The notes: generated from the letters alone by a model not told the origin. A DNA stretch of 64,000 nt from an uncultured Prevotella sp. (GCA_900314995.1 OMXK01000024.1:16727-80726); one strand, 5' to 3'; numbered from the stretch's first letter, positions 53,487 to 62,153 are shown. Program-made: numbers and translations.

Positions 53487-53978
53487 ATGCGAGACTTTGC
53501 AGCAATAGATTTCGAGACAGCCAACAATGAGCGTACCAGTGTCTGCTCCGTTGGTGTGGTCATTGTCAGGGATGGCGAGATCGTGGATACTTTCTATTCT
53601 CTGATTCAGCCTGAGCCCAACTACTATAATTATTGGTGTACACAGGTGCATGGACTTACTCGTAGAGACACAGAAGAGGCTCCAGTATTCCCCAAGGTTT
53701 GGAAGCAGATAGAGCCACTGATCGAGGGCCTGCCCTTGGTGGCTCATAACAAGGCTTTCGATGAGAGTTGCCTGAAGGCTGTGTTCCGCTGTTATCAGAT
53801 GGACTATCCGGATTATGAATTCCACTGTACATGTGTGGCTTCTCGCAAGGCTTTTCCACAAGCCGAGAACCACCAGCTTCACACCATCTCCAAACTCTGT
53901 GGTTATACCCTCGAAAACCATCACCATGCCCTCGCCGATGCCGAAGCCTGTGCCTGGATTGCAAGGGAAATCCTATAG
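53487..53978 (+). CDS. DnaQ-like DEDDh 3'-5' exonuclease
   Basis: A 163-residue single-domain exonuclease. Exo I has D8 and E10 (AAIDFETAN), Exo II is AHNKAFDESCL, and Exo III is HHALADAEA with the histidine of the DEDDh type. It resembles the epsilon proofreading subunit or exonucleases of RNase T type. The start at 53487 gives a 7-base spacing from AGGAGG; 53484 is also possible. It is coupled to the WYL gene, which suggests nucleic-acid-responsive control. It is followed by a terminator fused to the next promoter. Confidence 0.88.
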   Translation: MRDFAAIDFETANNERTSVCSVGVVIVRDGEIVDTFYSLIQPEPNYYNYWCTQVHGLTRRDTEEAPVFPKVWKQIEPLIEGLPLVAHNKAFDESCLKAVFRCYQMDYPDYEFHCTCVASRKAFPQAENHQLHTISKLCGYTLENHHHALADAEACAWIAREIL

Positions 53979-54070
53979 TTATCAACTTTTCCACTTTACA
54001 TTATCATCCTCATAATAGAAGAAGAAATCTAAAGAAATAAAAAAAAATAAGATAATGATAAGACTTTAAT

Positions 54071-54112
54071 AAGGTGTGCCCCATATCGGCGCACCTTTCT
54101 TTTATCTTTGCA
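54071..54112 (+). promoter_or_regulatory. fused terminator-promoter module 1
   Basis: AAGGTG(T)GC...GC(G)CACCTT forms a terminator stem. Its T tract runs into TATCTTTGC, the promoter of the next gene. The last 17 bases, TTTCTTTTATCTTTGCA, are identical in modules 2 and 3. Confidence 0.6.
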
Positions 54113-54130
54113 TCAACAAACAGATTTATT

Positions 54131-54565
54131 ATGAAGTACAGGGAAAAAGAAAAGCAGAAAGCCGTTAAGGTGAAAGGCCAGAAACGGCGTGTGGTGGAGC
54201 AGCCCGAGTGGAAGACAAAGTACACAGATGAGGAAGTTGCCCAGATGACAGATTATGACTATGGTTATTTGCTCGACATGATGTATTACAAATTCGAGCG
54301 CATGGTGGCCTTTTTCAATAGTAAGCATACTCATATTGCAGGTGCAAAGAAGGTGGCCAAGCAGATTGAAGTAGCTATGCGCTTAATAAACATTATACAG
54401 GGAAGAACATACACCGATGATTATGAGAAGTTGGAAAAGATAGTCAACCAGCGTAACAGGAAACGGTTTAGTCATTATTATGACCCATATTCTCTCCGCC
54501 AGGAAAAAGCCTGGCATGTCTTTTTCCTTTATTTAGAGCATCGAATGAGAAATTGGTGGGATTAA
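54131..54565 (+). CDS. hypothetical protein (144 residues), paralogue of the 61149 gene
   Basis: The protein has a lysine-rich N-terminus (MKYREKEKQKAVKVKGQKRR). A helical core follows with DYDYGYLLDMMYYKFERMVA and KHTHIAGAKKVAKQIEVAMR, and it ends HRMRNWWD. The core pattern (Y...DM...F...KH.H..G.K..A) and the terminal WD recur in the protein at 61149, so the two are diverged paralogues. No function is known. It is followed after 19 bases by a DUF6557-like gene. Confidence 0.6.
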   Translation: MKYREKEKQKAVKVKGQKRRVVEQPEWKTKYTDEEVAQMTDYDYGYLLDMMYYKFERMVAFFNSKHTHIAGAKKVAKQIEVAMRLINIIQGRTYTDDYEKLEKIVNQRNRKRFSHYYDPYSLRQEKAWHVFFLYLEHRMRNWWD

Positions 54566-54584
54566 CATTTACAAGTATATCGTT

Positions 54585-55004
54585 ATGACAGTATTAGAAT
54601 TATTTAGAAAGTATGATTATGAGAGCGTGATTCCCCATTTAAATCACCTCTTCGTTGTGAATAGCAAGCATTCTATGACTGCTGAATTTATCGAAGTTTG
54701 CAGGGGCATTTATAATTATTGGGCAAACGAGTGCGAACCAAAGTCAACAGAATGGTATATCCGATTAGCTTCTAGATGGGAATGGACAAGCCCCTCCATA
54801 GACATGAATTGCTCAGTAGAAGGTAAAAAGGGGTTTCGATACGCTGTCGCTGATCAGGAAGATATGATAGAAGTGCTTGGCATGGAAGTGAAAGTAGATG
54901 ATGATGTCGAAATCAGCGAAGTGGAATTGGCTGCAGGTCTTTTCTGGGAAATGACTTACAGAGAACCTGAAAATATTGTTAATAAATCCTCTGTTTCAAA
55001 ATAA
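54585..55004 (+). CDS. DUF6557-like protein (139 residues)
   Basis: It begins MTVLELFRKYDYESVIPHLN and ends with VEISEVELAAGLFWEMTYRE. The same order of segments (N-terminal 'LLxxxxFxxVxPxL' and C-terminal 'ELAA.L.WEMTF.GF'-like) is found in the larger protein at 58526. Both appear to belong to the Bacteroidales family DUF6557, assigned from memory of its pattern. The function is unknown. It forms a two-gene unit with the preceding protein. Confidence 0.6.
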   Translation: MTVLELFRKYDYESVIPHLNHLFVVNSKHSMTAEFIEVCRGIYNYWANECEPKSTEWYIRLASRWEWTSPSIDMNCSVEGKKGFRYAVADQEDMIEVLGMEVKVDDDVEISEVELAAGLFWEMTYREPENIVNKSSVSK

Positions 55005-55044
55005 AGTTGTATCTTTGTTGCACCTAAAAAAATAAATAAGACTT

Positions 55045-55866
55045 ATGGTTAATGGATTTAAAGTTATAACCCTCTGTGGTAGTACTCGCTTCAAGGATGA
55101 ATTTCTGGAGGCTCAGAAACGCTTGACCCTTGAAGGAAACGTTGTCATCACTGTTGGCCTGTTTGGCCATTCTGGTGATGATGTGGTATGGACAGAGGGC
55201 GTGAAAGATATGTTGGATCGCCAGCATCTGGCAAAGATTGACTTGGCAGACGAAATCTTTGTCATCAATATGGGTGGCTATATTGGCGATAGCACCAGAC
55301 GCGAAATCGCCTATGCAGAATTCAAAGGCAAAACAACCAAGTATATGGAAAATAGTAAGAAAGCAAGCATCTATGAGAATTACGCTGCATTGCGCGAACT
55401 TCATGATGCAGGAAGGATCTCTGATGAGGATTATGAACAGGCAGGGCGTGATTTCGACGAAAAGCGTAAAGCGGCTATTGCAGAATATAATGCTTGCCAA
55501 GGTCCTTGGCCCTATCAGTGGAAAAACGTCGATGCTGTTGTTTGTGGAATCTTGCAGCAACATGGTCTTGTTTCTATAGATTACCACGACATCAAAGACC
55601 TCTACGATACAGATAGTGTCTATGAAGTTCGCATCAAAGGAAAGGGATCCAACGTTGAAGAACAAATTCAAAGCATCATTGACGCTATCAGAAATGAATA
55701 CCTGGCCCAACTACGTTCCTCAAAGAAAGTCGTTGTAACGTTATGTGGTTCGTCTGATCCTTCAGGTTTACTTGAAAAACTAGCTGATTTCATGGAAGGT
55801 TTGAATGTTGTTTGGCAGACGAGAAAGGATGGAGTTGAAACGGAATTATCAATAGTATATAAATAA
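55045..55866 (+). CDS. nucleoside 2-deoxyribosyltransferase-like protein (273 residues)
   Basis: Residues 1-100 have the fold signature: TLCGSTRFKDEF near the N-terminus, then ADEIFVINMGGYIGDSTRRE and IAYAEFKGK with E87 at the position of the catalytic glutamate. Deoxyribosyltransferases exchange bases on deoxynucleosides, and relatives hydrolyse nucleotides or NAD. The C-terminal ~150 residues, including a second VVVTLCGSSDPSG stretch, are not recognised. A TATCTTTGT box at 55011-55019 is the promoter. The next gene follows after 31 bases. A nucleotide-targeting role is an inference. Confidence 0.6.
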   Translation: MVNGFKVITLCGSTRFKDEFLEAQKRLTLEGNVVITVGLFGHSGDDVVWTEGVKDMLDRQHLAKIDLADEIFVINMGGYIGDSTRREIAYAEFKGKTTKYMENSKKASIYENYAALRELHDAGRISDEDYEQAGRDFDEKRKAAIAEYNACQGPWPYQWKNVDAVVCGILQQHGLVSIDYHDIKDLYDTDSVYEVRIKGKGSNVEEQIQSIIDAIRNEYLAQLRSSKKVVVTLCGSSDPSGLLEKLADFMEGLNVVWQTRKDGVETELSIVYK

Positions 55867-55897
55867 GCAACAAAAGCAATTATAAAATATTTGCAAG

Positions 55898-57046
55898 ATG
55901 AGTGGAGAAGAATACAAGAAATGGGTTGACAAAGCGTATCAATACATTGAAGATGTATATGATAGAGTTAACAAACTTGAATATGTTAATGTGGGTTCTA
56001 CCCAGTACATTCCCAAATTGGAAGGTGATATTGAACTCGTATTTCTTGGTCACGATGCCCATGAAGGGAGAGGCGTTGGAGTGGAACTGGATATTACCAA
56101 CGCAAAAGAACGATTTTATAAAGGTAATGGCAATCCCAGATATTGGCGTGAATGCCCAGAATGGAAAATATGGAATAACATCGAGTCTGCATTTCGTCGC
56201 ATAGGTTTTACTGAGATAATGGATAATGACTATATTTCAGATGAAATACTGAATAAAACAATAGTAACAAATGCCATGTTATTCAACTATTCAGGGAAGG
56301 CAAAAGAACTTAACTATCATTTAAAACCAGATATTGTCAATGGTTGTATGAAACTTACTGGGGAACTTATATTTGATGTTATTAAGCCCAAAATGGTTAT
56401 TTGTTCATCATGTCCCTTAGTTTTTGAACCACTTATAGCGAACTACAAAAAGGATCATAATGTTGATTTAAGATACGAGGCTTTCGACCGTTTGGAAGGA
56501 ACTCGAAAAAAAGTAATGAGATGTGAATATAATGGTATTACAGTGCTGGGAATACCACATACAAGTTATCCTGTTCCACAAGCTGTGGCGGCATTTGTTA
56601 GAGATTCATATCTAGGTAAAGATATTGGCTATTCTATGTCAAATATGGCGACAATGCCTAATGGTTTTGTATCTTATAAAACTTCATTCAATGTCAAATA
56701 TGTCATAGATTTGGTAACTTCAAGTCAGGATTTTAAACTTGATAAGATTGAGAACAGTACTGAAAGATATAGTCTTTCTGACAACTTGTTACTAACCATT
56801 ACTAAAACAGGAAATGGTTATTTGGCTATCCGACATAAAAATTATGATGTTCAATATCCAAACTTGAAATACGATTTTACTGAAAGATATAGAAATATAT
56901 TAAAGGAGAAAGGGTGGAATTGTGACACTCCTTTTTGGTTAGGCACCAAGTTAATCAAAGATTATGGGCGCAAAGATGATGAAATAGTTACGAAGATTGT
57001 ATCAGAAGTAAATGATATAGTTGAACTTGTAAATAAAGATAATTGA
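55898..57046 (+). CDS. protein with possible uracil-DNA-glycosylase-like fold (382 residues)
   Basis: The first ~250 residues show the order of the UDG superfamily: an early IELVFLGHDAHEG, a middle TNAMLFNYSGK, a strand-plus-helix IKPKMVICSSCPLVF, and VLGIPHTSYPVPQA like the late 'HPS' loop. The matches are in pattern only and catalytic residues cannot be assigned. The C-terminal ~130 residues are not recognised. It follows the deoxyribosyltransferase-like gene closely, so the two may work on the same nucleotide or DNA substrate. Confidence 0.45.
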   Translation: MSGEEYKKWVDKAYQYIEDVYDRVNKLEYVNVGSTQYIPKLEGDIELVFLGHDAHEGRGVGVELDITNAKERFYKGNGNPRYWRECPEWKIWNNIESAFRRIGFTEIMDNDYISDEILNKTIVTNAMLFNYSGKAKELNYHLKPDIVNGCMKLTGELIFDVIKPKMVICSSCPLVFEPLIANYKKDHNVDLRYEAFDRLEGTRKKVMRCEYNGITVLGIPHTSYPVPQAVAAFVRDSYLGKDIGYSMSNMATMPNGFVSYKTSFNVKYVIDLVTSSQDFKLDKIENSTERYSLSDNLLLTITKTGNGYLAIRHKNYDVQYPNLKYDFTERYRNILKEKGWNCDTPFWLGTKLIKDYGRKDDEIVTKIVSEVNDIVELVNKDN

Positions 57047-57052
57047 TTACAT

Positions 57053-57157
57053 ATGGCACAAATGATTCAGCGCGGAAGTGAATTACTCCGCATCAATACT
57101 CAAAAGAACGATATCGAATATTCAAAAGATGGTGGGCGTACTTGGCATCACAGATAG
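57053..57157 (+). CDS. 34-residue small protein
   Basis: ATG at 57053 gives MAQMIQRGSELLRINTQKND followed by IEYSKDGGRTWHHR. The SKDGGRTW part resembles a single BNR/Asp-box. It starts six bases after the UDG-like gene and ends 18 bases before the next gene, so it is likely a translated member of this operon. The function is unknown. Confidence 0.45.
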   Translation: MAQMIQRGSELLRINTQKNDIEYSKDGGRTWHHR

Positions 57158-57175
57158 TTATTAGTACTATTCATT

Positions 57176-58012
57176 ATGGCATATTTTCAATTAACAGAAG
57201 CAATGATACTAACCTCTTTTGAGGAAACTGGGATAGATGAAAAATACTATTCTATATATTATACAATCGCAAAACGATATTTTGTGAATCTATCAAAAGA
57301 AGGTTCTAACGTAGAAGAGCAAACAGAAGAAGATAATTATGCCATATCAAGTTTAAATTTGGCTAATGAATATATTACCTATTATGCAAAAGAAGCGGAA
57401 AAGGGCCATTGTGAACAATGGTGTGATACTATTGCAGATAAAGTCGAGGACGATTATTGGGCGTATCATGATGCCTATGACTTCATAGAAAATGAAGAAG
57501 AAAAAGAAAAGGAATTGTTGATACATGCTAAATCATTGAGCGAAGATCCTGTTTTCGTAGAGAGATACATCTATCTTTTTAAAGAGCAAAAAGAGAACTC
57601 ATATGAAATGGCAAAAGAATACTCAAAGGCCTTCCATAAATGTATAGATAATGGCAAAAGCCAAAACTACGCACATGGTTATGCTTATGCTGTCAGTGAG
57701 AATAATTATTTGGATGAATATTGCAAGATGTTTGCTGAAGTATATGATCTGGCTAAGGAACATGATAAGAACGATGGTGAGGCTTTGTCTTTTGGAAAAT
57801 TATGTACTGACGTTTTAGATCAAGGGATTTATTCTTTTTTAAAGAAAGAGTATCTGCGAAAGTATCATGAAAACTGGCAATTAGAATTCTATTATCAAAA
57901 GATTTGTGAGGAAGAAGAACAAGAAAGAAATAGAGCCCTAACACAGGATGAAAGGAACGAGATTCGTGAAGAGATCAAATGGCATATGACCCAGATTAGA
58001 AAAGAAGAATAA
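57176..58012 (+). CDS. hypothetical helical-repeat protein (278 residues)
   Basis: A very acidic protein, almost entirely helical, with repeating alternation of small and aromatic residues (AHGYAYAVSENNYLDEYCKM; KEYSKAFHKCIDNGKSQNYA) like tandem helix hairpins. No signal peptide is present. The long glutamate-rich end is probably exposed. No family is recognised. It is the last gene of the unit begun at 55045; terminator-promoter module 2 follows. Confidence 0.55.
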   Translation: MAYFQLTEAMILTSFEETGIDEKYYSIYYTIAKRYFVNLSKEGSNVEEQTEEDNYAISSLNLANEYITYYAKEAEKGHCEQWCDTIADKVEDDYWAYHDAYDFIENEEEKEKELLIHAKSLSEDPVFVERYIYLFKEQKENSYEMAKEYSKAFHKCIDNGKSQNYAHGYAYAVSENNYLDEYCKMFAEVYDLAKEHDKNDGEALSFGKLCTDVLDQGIYSFLKKEYLRKYHENWQLEFYYQKICEEEEQERNRALTQDERNEIREEIKWHMTQIRKEE

Positions 58013-58055
58013 CAGCCAAGTTGTATTTGTATACAATGATATGTTACTTTCTAGA

Positions 58056-58096
58056 ACCTCTGCCCCAAAACGGCAGGGGTTTCTTTTATCTTTGCA
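58056..58096 (+). promoter_or_regulatory. fused terminator-promoter module 2 (41-base repeat)
   Basis: CCTCTGCC-CCAAAAC-GGCAGGGG forms the terminator, and its T tract merges with TATCTTTGC, the next promoter. All 41 bases recur identically at 61085-61125. Confidence 0.7.
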
Positions 58097-58115
58097 CCAT
58101 AAACGAAAAAGAAAT

Positions 58116-58514
58116 ATGAACTCGAATAGAAATCTGAATAGAAAAGATTGTCTTATAATGGTGTTGACAATCGTTATAATTTCCCTCGTCGCAATCATTT
58201 TATATGGCTTATTAATGAGGGCGCTTGATGGACGTGTGCTATTTCAACTGTGTGTTGCTGTCTTGTTAAGCGTTTCTGCTACTAGTATAATGACGACTCT
58301 GTTATTATACTCCCAGCATAGACAACATGAGAAATGGGTAAGAGCACAAAGAATATTTCTAGAAGAACAGATCAGGGCTCAACGACTTTTTAAAGTCGAA
58401 CAAAAACTGAAAGAAAAAGAAAGGCTCTTGGAATTTCTAAGAAAGCTATGTGATGCAGTTAAGGACAAGAATATCTTACCTGAATACATCTACAAAGAAA
58501 TTACTAATGAATAA
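58116..58514 (+). CDS. membrane protein with coiled coil (132 residues)
   Basis: Two membrane helices (about 13-36 and 43-66: IMVLTIVIISLVAIILYGLL; LCVAVLLSVSATSIMTTLLL) are followed by a cytoplasmic charged coiled coil (about 70-120). The start at 58116 is chosen from the promoter 20 bases upstream. No family is recognised. The DUF6557-like gene follows after 11 bases. Confidence 0.65.
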   Translation: MNSNRNLNRKDCLIMVLTIVIISLVAIILYGLLMRALDGRVLFQLCVAVLLSVSATSIMTTLLLYSQHRQHEKWVRAQRIFLEEQIRAQRLFKVEQKLKEKERLLEFLRKLCDAVKDKNILPEYIYKEITNE

Positions 58515-58525
58515 AATAAAAGATC

Positions 58526-59566
58526 ATGACTTTCAAAGAATTATTGAATAGCGTTACCTTTGATGAGGTGGTGCCTTGTCTTTTGCAGATGCACCCAGAT
58601 GCAGAGGGTAATTTGAAATGGTATAAGATTCATTTCGATATGCTGCGTCAGATGACACCCAAATACGATGACGATGCAAATAGTGATGTGTGTAATATCA
58701 CTTTGAGGGAAAGGGAGGATGGGAGTTCTCGCCTTAATGCATACCCTATGGAGGGTGATTATTGGGAGCACTCGCTGACAAAGGAAATAATTCTCGCTCC
58801 TGATGTGAAGGCTACAAATGCAGAAATAGCAGCTTGTTGCATCTGGCATACGTCATTTTATGGCTTTGTGAGAGAGCAGTCACAGGAATACTTAAGGTTT
58901 GACGAAGACGATTTAGATATCAAAGACAGGTGGAGTGACTCCAAATACTATAAGGTAAAGACAAAGCGGTATTTCACCATCATTCGCAGGAACGGTGGTC
59001 ATGTCCCTACTATAAAAGAGTTGGCTTATTCAAAGAAAAAGGAATTGATCAGACGATCCAAAGAAGATTTCTGGTGTATCAGCAGAAAGATGAACAATAT
59101 CAAGAAGAAGAGGATGTTTCGCAGAGAGTTTAGAGGCTTTTACTATGAGCGTATGGCTGCCATCAGCAAGTTCATCGTTCTGGCAATTCCGGCATTGAGT
59201 GACGAGAGAAACAATATGAGTATTGAGCAACTCTGCGAACTGTTTCAGTCTGACTTATTCAGCCCAGAAACAATCACATCGTATGCTGATGAGAGTACAA
59301 ATGGGGCCAAGTATTTTTGTGAGTTGTTTGAGATGGAAGATGTCAATACCAGATTAGACAGAATGGTAGTGGTACTGACCACTGGCGAATGGCATCAGGA
59401 AATGACTGAAGACGAACAACGCTTGTGCAAACTCCTTATTGGTAATTGTAAATCAAGTGACATCCTCGTGGCTACAGATCCCTCATTAGGCAGACAAGTC
59501 CGCATAGACTATGCTACATTCAATTCGAAATATCCATTAACTTATGCCAGAACAAAGAAAGAATAA
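58526..59566 (+). CDS. DUF6557-like protein with C-terminal extension (346 residues)
   Basis: The N-terminal ~120 residues (MTFKELLNSVTFDEVVPCLL to CCIWHTSFYGFVRE) fit DUF6557. The rest is an extension of about 220 basic, helical residues (SKKKELIRRSKEDFWCISRK) that the copy at 54585 lacks. The 3' end overlaps the dnaB start by 23 bases, so the two are translated from the same message. The function is unknown; the link to a replicative helicase suggests a replication- or DNA-related task. Confidence 0.6.
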   Translation: MTFKELLNSVTFDEVVPCLLQMHPDAEGNLKWYKIHFDMLRQMTPKYDDDANSDVCNITLREREDGSSRLNAYPMEGDYWEHSLTKEIILAPDVKATNAEIAACCIWHTSFYGFVREQSQEYLRFDEDDLDIKDRWSDSKYYKVKTKRYFTIIRRNGGHVPTIKELAYSKKKELIRRSKEDFWCISRKMNNIKKKRMFRREFRGFYYERMAAISKFIVLAIPALSDERNNMSIEQLCELFQSDLFSPETITSYADESTNGAKYFCELFEMEDVNTRLDRMVVVLTTGEWHQEMTEDEQRLCKLLIGNCKSSDILVATDPSLGRQVRIDYATFNSKYPLTYARTKKE

Positions 59567-61073
59567 TAGAAGAGGTCAACAAACAGTGGATCTCACTTAT
59601 GGCCATGTGATGCCTCAGGCTCCAGAGATGGAGAAAGCCGTATTAGGAGCACTTATGATAGATAATAATGCTTATCTGGAGGTGTGCGACTTATTGAAGC
59701 CTGAAAGTTTTTATGAACCCAGAAACCAAATGGTGTATGAGGCTATCATGAGTCTCAGCATAGAACAGAGTCCTGTGGATGTTCTTACAGTAACAGACAA
59801 ATTAGGAAAGATGGGAAAACTCGAAGAAGTGGGTGGTCCCGTCTATATAGCAGAATTAAGTTCAATAACGGCCTCTTCTGCTAACATTGAGTATCATGCC
59901 AATGTCGTAGCAGAAAAATATTTGGCTCGCCAAATGATCAACTATGTCAGTGTCATAGGGAAAAAGACTTTTGATGAGACCTATGATATTCATGATGTGA
60001 TGCAAGAGGCAGAAAGCATTCTCTTTGAACTGACCCAGAAGAATATGAAGAAAAACTATTCTGCCCTGGGACCCATTGTTGGGAAAGCTGTTGATATAAT
60101 TGAGAAAGCGCATTCTAATACGGGAGGATTAACAGGTATCCCTACAGGATTCTATAAACTTGACGATATGACTTGTGGATGGCAGAACTCAGATCTCGTT
60201 ATTATAGCAGGGCGACCTGCAATGGGGAAAACAGCCTTTGCACTTTCATTGGCAAAAAGTATTGCGATTGATCAGAATAAACCAATGGCATTCTTCTCCT
60301 TGGAAATGACGGACGTTCAACTGGCTAACCGTTTGATGTCAAATGTCTGTTGGATTGAAGGAAAGAAATTGTTGAATGGGCAACTGGATAGGGAAGAATG
60401 GAATAGGTTAGACAAGAATCTGACCTGTATGATTGAGGCCCCTTTATATATAGACGATACAGAAGGACTCTCTGTGATGGAATTGAGGTCAAAGGCTCGA
60501 AGATTGGTGAAAGAGCATAAAGTAGAATTGATTATGATTGATTATCTGCAACTGATGACAGCCAGTGGTATGAGGTATAACAATCGACAGGAGGAAGTAT
60601 CATTAATATCTCGCTCTCTAAAGGGATTGGCTAAAGAACTGAATGTGCCAGTGTTGGCGTTGAGCCAGTTGAATCGAGGTGTGGAATCTCGAGAAGGTGT
60701 AGAGGGGAAACGCCCTCAATTGTCTGATCTAAGAGAATCTGGAGCCATTGAGCAGGATGCTGATATGGTTATCTTCTTGCATCGACCTGAGTATTATGGA
60801 CTCTATCAGAGTGAAGACGGTAAAGACTATAGAGGGAAGGCTGAGGTCATCATTTCAAAACATCGCAAGGGTGCAACAGGAATAGTCTTGTTGGATTTTA
60901 TTGGAGAGTTTACCCGTTTCGCGAATCCAGAAGACAAATCGTTAGATAATCGTCCTCCAACTTATGGAGGTGAAATCATCGGGTCAAGCATAAATGGAGA
61001 GAATACTCCCCCAGATGGCTTAGATATTACCTCCTTTATTCCTCCCCCAGACGGCAAGCCTATCATTTTTTAA
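59544..61073 (+). CDS. dnaB: replicative DNA helicase DnaB
   Basis: DnaB is the hexameric 5'-3' helicase at the replication fork. The 509-residue protein has the N-terminal DnaB domain (about 23-125), a linker and the RecA-type motor with Walker A GRPAMGKT at 223-230 and Walker B ELIMIDYLQL. Later motifs are LALSQLNRGVESR and DLRESGAIEQDADMVIFLHR. Length and order fit a chromosomal DnaB. The C-terminal tail is proline-rich. It overlaps the end of the DUF6557-like gene. Whether it is the only dnaB of the genome cannot be told from the window. Confidence 0.92.
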   Translation: MPEQRKNNRRGQQTVDLTYGHVMPQAPEMEKAVLGALMIDNNAYLEVCDLLKPESFYEPRNQMVYEAIMSLSIEQSPVDVLTVTDKLGKMGKLEEVGGPVYIAELSSITASSANIEYHANVVAEKYLARQMINYVSVIGKKTFDETYDIHDVMQEAESILFELTQKNMKKNYSALGPIVGKAVDIIEKAHSNTGGLTGIPTGFYKLDDMTCGWQNSDLVIIAGRPAMGKTAFALSLAKSIAIDQNKPMAFFSLEMTDVQLANRLMSNVCWIEGKKLLNGQLDREEWNRLDKNLTCMIEAPLYIDDTEGLSVMELRSKARRLVKEHKVELIMIDYLQLMTASGMRYNNRQEEVSLISRSLKGLAKELNVPVLALSQLNRGVESREGVEGKRPQLSDLRESGAIEQDADMVIFLHRPEYYGLYQSEDGKDYRGKAEVIISKHRKGATGIVLLDFIGEFTRFANPEDKSLDNRPPTYGGEIIGSSINGENTPPDGLDITSFIPPPDGKPIIF

Positions 61074-61084
61074 AGAACCATTCT

Positions 61085-61125
61085 ACCTCTGCCCCAAAAC
61101 GGCAGGGGTTTCTTTTATCTTTGCA
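61085..61125 (+). promoter_or_regulatory. fused terminator-promoter module 3 (41-base repeat)
   Basis: Identical in all 41 bases to 58056-58096. It would end the dnaB transcript and start the next unit, whose first ATG is at 61149. Confidence 0.7.
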
Positions 61126-61148
61126 TTGTGAACAATAAGATAAACAAT

Positions 61149-61463
61149 ATGAAAAGGAAAAAGAGAGATGATGACTCTGAGAACTGGAGTTACAAGAATG
61201 ACTACCCAATAGAGGAGGTCTGGGGAACGTATCACTATATTGCGAGGGATATGGTGCCTCGTTTGAAGGCATTTAAGGCACTTGATAAGCATGGACATGC
61301 ACCAGGCTTTAAGGATATAGCAGATTGGAATAATGCTATTCAGAAGATGATCGATGCTTTTGAATTAGTAGGGCCAAATAAAGTAGTATATAGTGATGAC
61401 TATCCGATTATCAATGAGGGATTGGATTTGTTTCGTAAGTATTTTCTCAATTTATGGGATTAA
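61149..61463 (+). CDS. hypothetical protein (104 residues), paralogue of the 54131 gene
   Basis: MKRKKRDDDSENWSYKNDYP is followed by YHYIARDMVPRLKAFKALDK and HGHAPGFKDIADWNNAIQKM, and the end is FLNLWD. The middle and the last residues align in pattern with the 144-residue protein at 54131. The start at 61149 is preferred over an ATG 21 bases upstream, though both are possible. The next gene starts three bases after its stop. Confidence 0.6.
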   Translation: MKRKKRDDDSENWSYKNDYPIEEVWGTYHYIARDMVPRLKAFKALDKHGHAPGFKDIADWNNAIQKMIDAFELVGPNKVVYSDDYPIINEGLDLFRKYFLNLWD

Positions 61464-61466
61464 AAG

Positions 61467-62126
61467 ATGAATAAAAAAGACTTTGAAATTGATGCTCTTT
61501 GTGACTATAGCGTCAAGATGATTGAAAATGAAATTGTCCATGTGTATAAAAACTCACGTCATTATGACTTGGGTAACGATACACTTCTTAACCTGCGTAA
61601 AAAAATCATCAACAAAGAGTTGCTTGCTCATCAGGCTGAGATTTTAGCAGATATTATTTCTTTCAACGAAGCCCTGCGTGAGGCTCTTCATGACATGTAT
61701 GATCGTGCCCATCGTATCTGGGATAAGATGATAGACACCATAAATGAGGGTGATGGAGAAGAGATGGAACTGACTGCCAAGTGTTATCTGGATTTTGACT
61801 ATCCGGCTTCGCATCCGATACAAGGTGATGATCGGCAAGATTTATGGTATGCACTTTGTTATGAAGAGTTAAACCCTTTGTATGCTGATGGTATTTCTGT
61901 GTTGACCCTCACGTTTCCGCGAGATGAGAACTATACTTTTGATACATTCATTGGAATGGATTGCCCTCCTCCTAATTGGAATGAGGGTCTTGATCCTGAG
62001 CTGACAAAGGACTTGCATCTTATCAGCCAATTCCACAATCTATTTCAGCATATGTTATTTGCCCTCACCGATTTCATCTATGTAAGGAAGTTCAAAACGG
62101 AAATAAATGTCGAGATAATCAAGTAA
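61467..62126 (+). CDS. hypothetical protein (219 residues)
   Basis: A soluble acidic protein with a helical N-terminal half and a strand-rich middle (ISVLTLTFPRDENYTFDTFI). The C-terminal helix contains HLISQFHNLFQHMLFALTDF. No family is recognised. It is co-transcribed with the preceding small protein, repeating the arrangement small protein plus larger unknown protein seen at 54131-55004. Confidence 0.55.
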   Translation: MNKKDFEIDALCDYSVKMIENEIVHVYKNSRHYDLGNDTLLNLRKKIINKELLAHQAEILADIISFNEALREALHDMYDRAHRIWDKMIDTINEGDGEEMELTAKCYLDFDYPASHPIQGDDRQDLWYALCYEELNPLYADGISVLTLTFPRDENYTFDTFIGMDCPPPNWNEGLDPELTKDLHLISQFHNLFQHMLFALTDFIYVRKFKTEINVEIIK

Positions 62127-62153
62127 AAATTTGGTGTTTTGCCCACTAAATCG

